Shown: piece by piece, positions 57,294 through 64,000 of the stretch
Numbering within the stretch: the stretch's first letter is position 1
Layout: the number at the start of each line of letters is the position of its first letter
Assembly (NCBI GenBank): GCA_021234155.1
Contig: JAJEKV010000064.1
Span: 6,326,001-6,390,000, forward strand
Length of the DNA stretch: 64,000 nucleotides
Reading direction: 5' to 3'
Source of the DNA: Isoetes taiwanensis
Taxonomy: Eukaryota; Streptophyta; Lycopodiopsida; Isoetales; Isoetaceae
Program-made: the position numbers and the translations under genes
Notes under the pieces: generated by a model
What the model was told of the DNA's origin: nothing
Databases searched by the model: none
The model's input: the letters and a program-made list of their open reading frames with translations, nothing else

Positions 57294-57528
57294 TTTAGCC
57301 ACTGATACACTTATCTTGATGGTTTGCTGAAAATATTTCCTTTCTTTCTTTGGCTTGCATATTTAAACAGTGTTCTACTTTATTAAAATAGCCTCCTTGG
57401 GAGCGATAGGCCATTTTTGTTTAAATATGGCCTTATAACAGAGTTTATTCTCTGTATTTTGTATTACTATGTACCTTTTTGCATGTAATATAATATAATC
57501 ACTGCCATTTCTCCAAAAAAAAAAAAAA

Positions 57529-57543
57529 GAAGAGGTCTAGATT
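57529..57543. repeat. LINE A2 target-site duplication, right
   Basis: GAAGAGGTCTAGATT, directly after the poly(A). Confidence 0.95.
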
Positions 57544-59050
57544 GACCTTCCATATCAAGAGCATAACCTTCGATAAAATTCTTCCAATCAGGCACCTCTT
57601 GTATGATCAACCCTATAGGAGAAGGTGAAATGCATTCACTAAGAACTTCCATTAGTCTAGGAAGATTGGTCACAGTTTGAGATTTCAACTGCGCACTATA
57701 CTTCCCAAACAATGCATCCACATCCTCATGAGTATGTCCAGGCATTAAGAACCCTAAATTCACTCTTTCAAAGACACCCACAGCTGTTAAATAAGATAGG
57801 AATGAGAACATATACCTATTTTTATTCTGTCCAGCACAATTGTCAAGTTGGAGGAGGAACCTTCGTGGTAGATCTCGAGGTTGGGGACGTGAACTTGAGG
57901 CTCCAACATGTTCCAAAGCACCTGACTTCCTAAACCTTGCCTTAGTAAACTTCTCTAAATTATTAGGCTTTCTATCCAACAATGCACTGAAGAGTGGTTG
58001 GCTACCACCTCCAGGGTTGTGGAGGTCACCAGAATAACCACTCTCATAGTTCCTCAAGCACCTCATCACACTTCCAATATGAAAATCAGGACCATCACTC
58101 CACAATTGCAAACTAAAATGGCCATAATAAATTGGCACCGAGCCATGCACTATTGCACCTGTCAGAGAGACTTGCAAACGATAAGCTCTATTGATTTGCT
58201 TGGGTATGTAACTATATTGTGGCAAACAAGTCTTCGATTGATCCATCTTGTCATGTATAATACAAACATAGTTATTGGGTTCCAAACATGATAATGTTCT
58301 CCACATCCAATAAGTGGATCTACATGATAGTTGGTCTGTCATGTGATCTTTCATTTGCTCCCTTATCTTAGCCCTTTGGCTTGGTTGCTTGGTCTTATCC
58401 AGAATCTTTTTCAACTTAGCACACAAGTTGCACTTTGCAAAGTTGTTCGAAGTGTCTATAGTGACATGCTTGAAGTGCTTGCTCCATAGTCTCTTGGCGG
58501 ATTGTGATATTGCAGTACACAGTAGTTCTCGAAGCAAAGCATTCACTTCCTCCAATATGCTCTTCTGGGTACAATGGGATGGCAATCTCTTCTCGACAAC
58601 TATTTTTCCCTGTTGATCTTTCCTAACTTTTATGTGGCATATTCTCAGCATTGAATTCAAGATATTTTTCAAAAACCTCCCTAGCAGCCAGGATCCTAGA
58701 AGTTGGCCTCAACATGCCATTATTTCCATGTAATGCAATTTTACTCCCTTTTACATGACTTGCTTGCCAATTTTGCCAAGATGAAATTGGAATGCCATGA
58801 ATATGTATCCATGCAACTTTACATATCCATGTCCCTAGCGATTGGGTATTTTTTTTTTTTTTGGAAATTTTTCATCTTGAAGTGCAAGCTCATGAATGGA
58901 GTACATGTAAGTCCTCCTCTCATCACAAGTATACTCTTGGAAGGTGGCTCTTGCTTCCACCAATTCATCAATTTCAAACTTCTGAACACAATTAGCCCAA
59001 CAACATTCCATTCCCCTTAACCTTAGTCGAGCTTCAACGTGAACAATCAC

Positions 59051-59595
59051 TACTTGACTTGGACCTCTTGCTAGGATAATGTTTCATCACCGAGTGTGCC
59101 CTCTTCTCTCGAAAATGTGGTCCCGGCAGCTATTGGAGGTGCATTAAGAAAATCGTGTCATCCACAACCTCCTGCTCGTAAAAGGAATTCTCCTATAAAC
59201 TCAATGCGGGCTATAGGCCATGGCATGATGCATGGAACCTCCAATTGTTTAATACAAGCGATGCAATCCTGGTGATTTGACCCTTTTTTCCTTCCATTTT
59301 TCTTCTAAACTTGTTATGGCCACACCCACTTTATCCCTCCTAACCTTTCATCATTGATGACTTGATAGGATCGGCTAGTATGATAGTTCCTTCACCTACT
59401 AGCTCCTTATTGCATTGGTGCTTCACTTTCACCTTCTTATTCTTCCAATCCAACCTCTTGAGGGATAATTTGCTTAGTAGACTCAAATTTCAACACCCTT
59501 TGGGTGGTCCACACCATTCACCTACAAGAACAATGTTTACAATGGGGTAATAATGTGATAAGAACATGTGGTAACAATGTTGAAACATGTTGGGG
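59051..59595. other. Upstream region of DUF7869-like gene, no gene seen
   Basis: No coding frame with recognisable protein. May contain the minus-strand gene's 5' exon or promoter. Confidence 0.35.
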
Positions 59596-59754
59596 GGGAT
59601 AGGTATTACATTTTTACCCTTTTTAGGATCCACACGCTTCACATATATAAAGTTAAATGTCTTAATATTAGTTCAAAAAAAGGACAAAGTAATTTTGAGA
59701 ATAGATTAAAGGGAACTTTAAAAAATACCAAAAAAACCATTAAATGGACAAATA

Positions 59755-60010
59755 TATGTTGTAAGTGCAGCCAAAAATAGGTTGTAAGTATAGCTTAGGT
59801 ACAGGTAATTATGCCAAATTAATGATAACATCGGGTGTATGTTAGTAGCACTAATGAGGTAAGTATTGATCGTAATTCTAGATAGGCCATAGTAGGTTGT
59901 AAGTATAGCTGAGGTCTAGGTAATTATACAAAATTAATGACAACATAGGTTTTAAGTATAGCTGACATGTGGGTAATTCTATAGAGAATTAATGATAACC
60001 TAGTGCGTAA
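59755..60010. repeat. Degenerate tandem repeats (TAGGTTGTAAGTATAGCT units)
   Basis: Three or more units at about 59777, 59892 and 59945: GGTTGTAAGTATAGCT-AGGT, GGTAATTAT, AAATTAATGATAACAT. Confidence 0.75.
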
Positions 60011-60204
60011 TTAATTCAATAGAAGTAATGATAGCTAATTCATATAGGATATAATTCGTATATGATGTGATGGAATCATAATTACAACCGTGCCTATACG
60101 AAACCTTGCATGTAACTACTATATCTTGCATGAAACCCTCCATTCCTTCAACCGCCCATCCTTTATTTCTTCTAGCGCCATTCTAGCGCATTTTCTTCCT
60201 TACC

Positions 60205-60659
60205 ATGGTGAGCCATGCTGCCCAGCTTCGTCCCGCTCCATCCCGCCGGACTCGCCTCCGAGAGGCGAAGAGGGAGATCAGAAAACTGATCAAGAAATCC
60301 ATTCCTCCATCCCGCAGATGCCGCTGTGGCTGCCTTCTGCACCACAGTCCGGATAATTGCGAGGAGTTGTTTCTTCAGGGTAAGCTTCGCCCTGGGAAGG
60401 AGTATCTCAGCACCAGCACTAGTAGCCCTGATCCCCCCATACACCAGCAGATTCTGATGAAGAGATGGAGAAGGAGGTTGAAAAAGAAGAAGAAATGGAG
60501 GAAGCAGATGAGGAGTGGCGAGAAGAATTGGAGGAAGAGAAGAAGCACATTTTAATGGACGTCCTCTCCTCCTCGGATGATGAAGTTATTGCAGAATCCA
60601 TTCTTGAAGAGATGGCAGATGAATCAGAGGAAGAAGAGGAGGAGGAGAGGAGGAGGTAG
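60205..60659 (+). pseudogene. Small basic-to-acidic protein ORF, one frameshift
   Basis: From ATG at 60205 the first half is basic (SRRTRLREAKREIRKLIKKS) with a Cys/His cluster RCRCGCLLHHSPDNC. At the C-run near 60438-60443 a one-base change shifts the frame into an acidic tail: PHTPADSDEEMEKEVEKEEE, EEEKKHILMDVLSSSDDEVI and ESILEEMADESEEEEEEERR, ending at 60659. Without the shift the product would be about 150 residues. Function not recognised. A transcript 3' end with AATAAA-type signals may follow near 60825. Confidence 0.45.
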
Positions 60660-60917
60660 AGGGCTGATTTTTATTTTTTGTTTTTGTTATTTAGTTTTTT
60701 GTGAAGAAAAGAGAGCTGGGCATCTCCAGAAAAGGCCTCAAATGATGATTATGAATGGAGCTAGGCATCTCCTTAAACTGCCTAGAACTTTTGTAATTTT
60801 GTAACACAGAGCTGGGCAACTCTAATAAAAGGCCTTATGTAAAAAATTTCAATGGCAATACAAGGATTTAATGACTGCAATATGTTTCTTTAGTGTCAAC
60901 TCTAACTTGAAAGCATA

Positions 60918-61223
60918 ACTGTAATTTCTTCAGAAGCTGTTTTGAATTCTGGCTCTTTCATTCTTAATTTTGAAAGAGCTGAAGTGAGATCACGCCAGGC
61001 GCCAAATATGTTTGTGTGCAAAATGTTTAAATTGTCAAGCAGTCCAATACACGCCTGGCGTGAATTGCATACAGTAATTAACTTTATGCAGTTCACGCCA
61101 GGCGTGTATTGGACCTGTACAATGTAAACATTTTGCACACAAACATATTTCGCGCCTGGCGTGATTTCATTTCAGCGCTCTCAAATTTAATAATTACAGT
61201 ACATCTTCTGAAGAAATTACAGT
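60918..61223. repeat. 306-bp foldback (inverted repeat) with CACGCCAGGCGTG palindromes
   Basis: Outer arms ACTGTAATTTCTTCAGAAG (60918-60936) and CTTCTGAAGAAATTACAGT (61205-61223) are perfect complements. Further inside, AAATATGTTTGTGTGCAAAA pairs with TTTTGCACACAAACATATTT and TCCAATACACGCC with GGCGTGTATTGGA. The centre lies near 61080 with a loop of about 12 bases. A partial third arm follows at 61238-61280. Could be a foldback transposon or a miRNA/siRNA precursor. Confidence 0.8.
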
Positions 61224-61515
61224 ACTACTTCAAAGTACAATACAGGATACACGCATGGCGTGAATTGCATACAGTAACTAGCTTTCGTATCTTAATATTT
61301 CATAACAAAGACCTGCTAATTTTTTTAATGCATTAAATGAGTTTACAATTCATAAGACTTCTGCTAATTCCAGTACTGCATTTAAATTACAAATGAATGG
61401 TATTCGCTCATGGCGCGAAATCACTAATTTGTTTTTTCTCTCTAACTTACAGATTTATGAATTCGCGCCTGGCGCGTATTCAACTGAACATACGTCTGGC
61501 GCGTATTCAACTGAA
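61224..61515. repeat. Further CGCGCCTGGCGCG-type palindrome copies
   Basis: GGCGTGAATTGCATACAGTAA recurs at 61258 and CTGGCGCG motifs at about 61465 and 61497, with TCATGGCGCG at 61408. Spacing is irregular. Confidence 0.65.
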
Positions 61516-61529
61516 GTTCCTCCTGTGCC

Positions 61530-61690
61530 AGCATAGGCTACAAGCATAGGCTTATTCAATGAGTTGTGTCGTGCTCTGGAGGGGCTTGAAATGGAGAATG
61601 CTCAGCTGAGAATGAGAGTTGCAGACCTCGAAGCCATTTTGGGTAATATCCCAATAGCTGCACCATCTTATTTGCCAGATTCTTGTGTGC
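61530..61690 (+). pseudogene. Coiled-coil coding fragment at Helitron H2 junction
   Basis: One frame reads LFNELCRALEGLEMENAQLR then MRVADLEAILGNIPIAAP, a heptad coiled coil. It lasts about 50 residues and runs straight into sequence homologous to the Helitron helicase C-terminus. Source gene not recognised. Confidence 0.4.
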
Positions 61691-61978
61691 CATGCAATAT
61701 ATCAGGTTGATTTCTTTTATCAGCCAGACAATAGACATTGGACAGTTCATAGACGTCAACTCCCTCTTAGACTTGCGTACTCTACAACATTCAATAGCTG
61801 CCAAGGTCTTACGCTAGATAAAATAGTATTGAATTTAAGAGACAATGTATTTGCGCATGGACAGTTATATACGACATTAACACGCATAAGAAGGAAGGAA
61901 GATGTACTTATTCTCTTAGACGAAAAAAAATCACTTACAACAACGAACATTGTTTACGAAAACTGCTCCAATAATCAG
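61690..61978 (+). pseudogene. Helitron H2 helicase C-terminal fragment
   Basis: VDFFYQPDNRHWTVHRRQLP then LAYSTTFNSCQGLTLDKIVL and GQLYTTLTRIRRKEDVLILL: the last two helicase motifs. Walker motifs are absent. Confidence 0.8.
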
Positions 61979-62122
61979 GTAAACACAGCCCATATTTTTT
62001 ACTCTTCTAGACTACTAACATAGATTATATTGGCATGTTGTATAATCTCAATTAGAAAAAAAACAGATGATATCTTCTAAGAACTACTGTGCAGGTCAAT
62101 CCAGATTAATACAGTATTTGGC

Positions 62123-64000
62123 ATGGCGAGCACATCAACAAAAGTAATCTGCCCTCTACATGAACTAGTTAAGGTTCGTGTGACAGCAAAGACACCTCTA
62201 AGATCTTATAATAACATTCATGGCCAGGGAAATGTCTTCAGTGTTGAACTTATCGATGAACATGTAACATATTTCCTCTTTGCTAACCAGATTTTCTATC
62301 TTTGACTGTATTACTTACACATGACACTTGCAGGGAACAGAAATGCAAGCAACAATGTTCAAGGAAGCAGCACAAATGTTTTACGACAAGCTGGAAATTA
62401 ACAAGGTAATATTCAAAAACAATCAGCACACGTACGATTTCAACAATTTCTTTTTTTTTCCTAATACACAGATGTACTACATTTCGAGAGCGACCCTGCG
62501 CCACGCAAACAAACAGTACACGTCTATAAACAACGATTACCAACTCATACTGAATACACGCTCAATCGTTGAGGAAATTCCAGATGAAACTACATCTCAA
62601 ATACCAATTCCCAAAGCATCCCAATCTTTCACTGAAATCAGCAAACTGCCACAATACATCAACAGTAAAATTTTGCTCGGTAAGTTTAAATACTTTTTCT
62701 TCCTTTAAACAACTCTATTTCTACGTCTATATATACCTAATCTTTGTTTTATATTCAACAGATGTTATCGGCGTTGTTTCTCATGTCTCTTCAACAATGC
62801 ATGTGCGAAGAAAACTAGACAATCAATTAATTCCAAGAAAGATTATCACGCTTCTAGACCAAAGGTATTCCAGCATTTTAAATTATCGAATAGATATTCA
62901 ATTCAATATATACATATCTTAATGTAGAGTTTTGTGAAAAAAAAATCGCAGCCAAACCAAAGTCACTGTCACACTTTGGAATGAACTCGCTTTAAACGAC
63001 GGAAATCGATTGCTACAAATAATCGACCAAGCACCAATAGTAACAATCAGTCATCTCCGAATCAACACCTTCCAAGGTTTACAAATTGACTGATTTACGT
63101 ATCTCATTCTTATCCTTTCCATATATAACTTTTGCTAATCATTGAATCTTCTTTTCAACAGGTATTACCTTATCAACAACAAATACCAGCACTATACAAA
63201 TAAATCCAGATATTCCTGCTGTTGTTCATGGTTATTTCTTATCCTCTTTTCACGTCTTTTGTGACTTACACATTCTTTCTTTCATTAACTCACTTCTACT
63301 ATAGGTACAACGCTCATGGAAAAAATGCAAAATACATGGATACAGAGGCGGCTTTACTCCATACGAACAGAAATGAACCTACGACCCTGTTTGCACTCAA
63401 CGTACATTCATAGCAAACATGATACAACCAACAATCGATAAAAATAAGGTATTTTAATCATGACCACTTCATTTCCTTGATTATTTCAGATCTAATTACC
63501 CTTATTACAGCCTGCGTACTTCAACATTAAATGCTACATTAGCTTCATCGATCCAGAGCAACCCATGTGGTACCAGGTATGCATGACATGCAACAAAAAG
63601 ATAGCGAACGACGACAATAATTCCTGGTGCAATGACTGTCATAAAAATACAGATAGCTGCAACATTTCACCTATATCATCCGCAAACACAATAATAACGT
63701 CGTCCCTTTCTTTCCAGATATATATTATCATGTAGTCTAATAGATACAACTGCAGAAATAAGAGCTACTGCATTTGATCAAGAAGCGCAACAAATCCTTG
63801 GACATACTGCTGAAGAACTATCCAGGATGGAAAACCAGGTTAGTCCTCCTGCACAATGTCGGACAAAACAATCGTGTATGATAGTATTAACTATTTCTAT
63901 TTACAGTAATGCTCACAACAAACATACCGCGCAGAATTGACCCAGACTATTCCGCATTAGTGTCCTCCAAGTCGACTTCAATTATGACAAAAAAACAAAA
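62123..64000 (+). pseudogene. RPA1-like gene, copy H2, partial
   Basis: Same exon series as H1. Exon one (62123-62262) has lost 24 bp relative to H1 (the codons for TPYETNWI), an in-frame deletion within the OB fold. The acceptor before the fourth exon is AG (62760-62761), intact here. The zinc exon (about 63510-63660) keeps CMTCNKK and WCNDC. A later exon near 63910 carries a TAA next to the AG and a short deletion. It runs to the window edge. Confidence 0.7.

Larger units (their letters stand above)
50694..57528 (+). mobile_element. LINE family A, copy A2, full length (6835 bp), young
   Basis: Bounded by a perfect 15-bp duplication (50679-50693 and 57529-57543) and ending in 14 A (57515-57528). 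Contains ORF0, ORF1, ORF2 and ORF3. Only two nonsense codons and no obvious frameshift are seen in ORF1/ORF2, which points to a recent insertion. It sits head-to-head with the minus-strand DUF7869-like gene it splits. Confidence 0.95.
49984..59050 (-). pseudogene. DUF7869-like gene, interrupted by LINE A2
   Basis: Minus-strand order: CCWANCVQKFEIDELVEARA (59000); after frame changes WICKVAWIHIHGI, LHGNNGML and ILAAREVFEKYLE (58830-58650); a long frame 58672-57530 with VCIIHDKMDQSKT, LLQLDNCAGQNKNRYMFSFL and GFLMPGHTHEDVDALFGKYS; then, after removing LINE A2 and one target duplication, LDMEGQSRPL runs in frame into QYTFWVMRNKPIMQW and to 49984. The DNC-x-QNKN and GHTHEDVD motifs are those of the widespread DUF7869 proteins, whose spaced acidic residues suggest an RNase H-like, possibly transposase, core. 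Coding length without LINE is about 2.2 kb. At least one break near 58630 predates or accompanies loss. Confidence 0.65.
61690..64000 (+). mobile_element. Helitron H2, 3' part (continues beyond window)
   Basis: From ATGCAATATATCAGGTTGAT onward it matches H1 from about 42168 with only scattered substitutions and small indels, through the helicase C-terminus and RPA1-like exons. Upstream of 61690 the similarity stops abruptly, so all N-terminal Rep and helicase sequence is absent here. Confidence 0.85.

Noticed and set aside
60918-61515. CRISPR-like array from the repeated CTGGCG palindromes
   Set aside because: Repeats are irregularly spaced, in both orientations, part of a foldback, and the DNA is eukaryotic.

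Overview
The window is nuclear DNA of a land plant. The evidence is spliceosomal introns, a PLS-type pentatricopeptide (PPR) fragment, a fragment of spliceosomal PRP8, a chromodomain Ty3 retrotransposon and a Helitron that carries an intron-containing RPA1-like gene. The mixture suggests a TE-rich non-seed plant such as a fern, but the species cannot be fixed from the sequence. I see no intact host gene. Almost everything is nested or decayed mobile DNA and repeats.

Layout. 1-8030 (-): a decayed L1-type LINE (family A, copy A1), split in ORF1 by a 708-bp hAT-like element with an 8-bp target duplication. 8188-9898 (+): a broken FCP1-like phosphatase and a Ulp1-like peptidase. 9960-12060: tandem repeats and a CATCAC microsatellite. 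12055-15297 (-): a frameshifted DDE-transposase-like gene. 15542-18443 (-): the most unusual part. It holds a histone H3-like gene with a canonical H3 tail tip, a linker of about 330 residues and an H3 histone fold, then a short possibly H2B-like ORF. Each is preceded by a TATA box and the same pair of 57-67 bp perfect-arm hairpins. Upstream lies a primer-binding site abutting an LTR (18445-24611), so the histone-like genes sit inside an LTR retroelement. That LTR is split by a second kind of LINE (C, about 18580-23172), which itself carries a 553-bp TIR element.

26040-32800 (-): a decayed chromovirus containing a 407-bp TRIM and a TIR MITE. A second copy of that MITE lies at 32880-33113. 34040-34277 (-): PRP8 fragment. 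35241-44600 (+): Helitron H1 (Rep N-terminal part, PIF1 helicase, multi-exon RPA1-like gene), interrupted by repeats and a PPR fragment. 45350-46306 (+): 5'-truncated LINE A3. 47610-49338 (-): a gene resembling Crypton-derived tyrosine recombinases. 49984-59050 (-): a DUF7869-like gene split by a nearly full-length LINE A2 (50694-57528) with a perfect 15-bp target duplication; the reading frame joins across the site. 60205-61690 (+): a small basic/acidic ORF, a 306-bp foldback with CACGCCAGGCGTG palindromes and a coiled-coil fragment. 61690-64000 (+): the 3' part of Helitron H2, closely similar to H1.

Family A LINEs share four ORFs: ORF0, ORF1, ORF2 (endonuclease-RT-zinc region) and a downstream ORF3 in another frame. 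Comparing copies dates several events: hAT went into A1, LINE C into the LTR, and A2 recently into the DUF7869-like gene.
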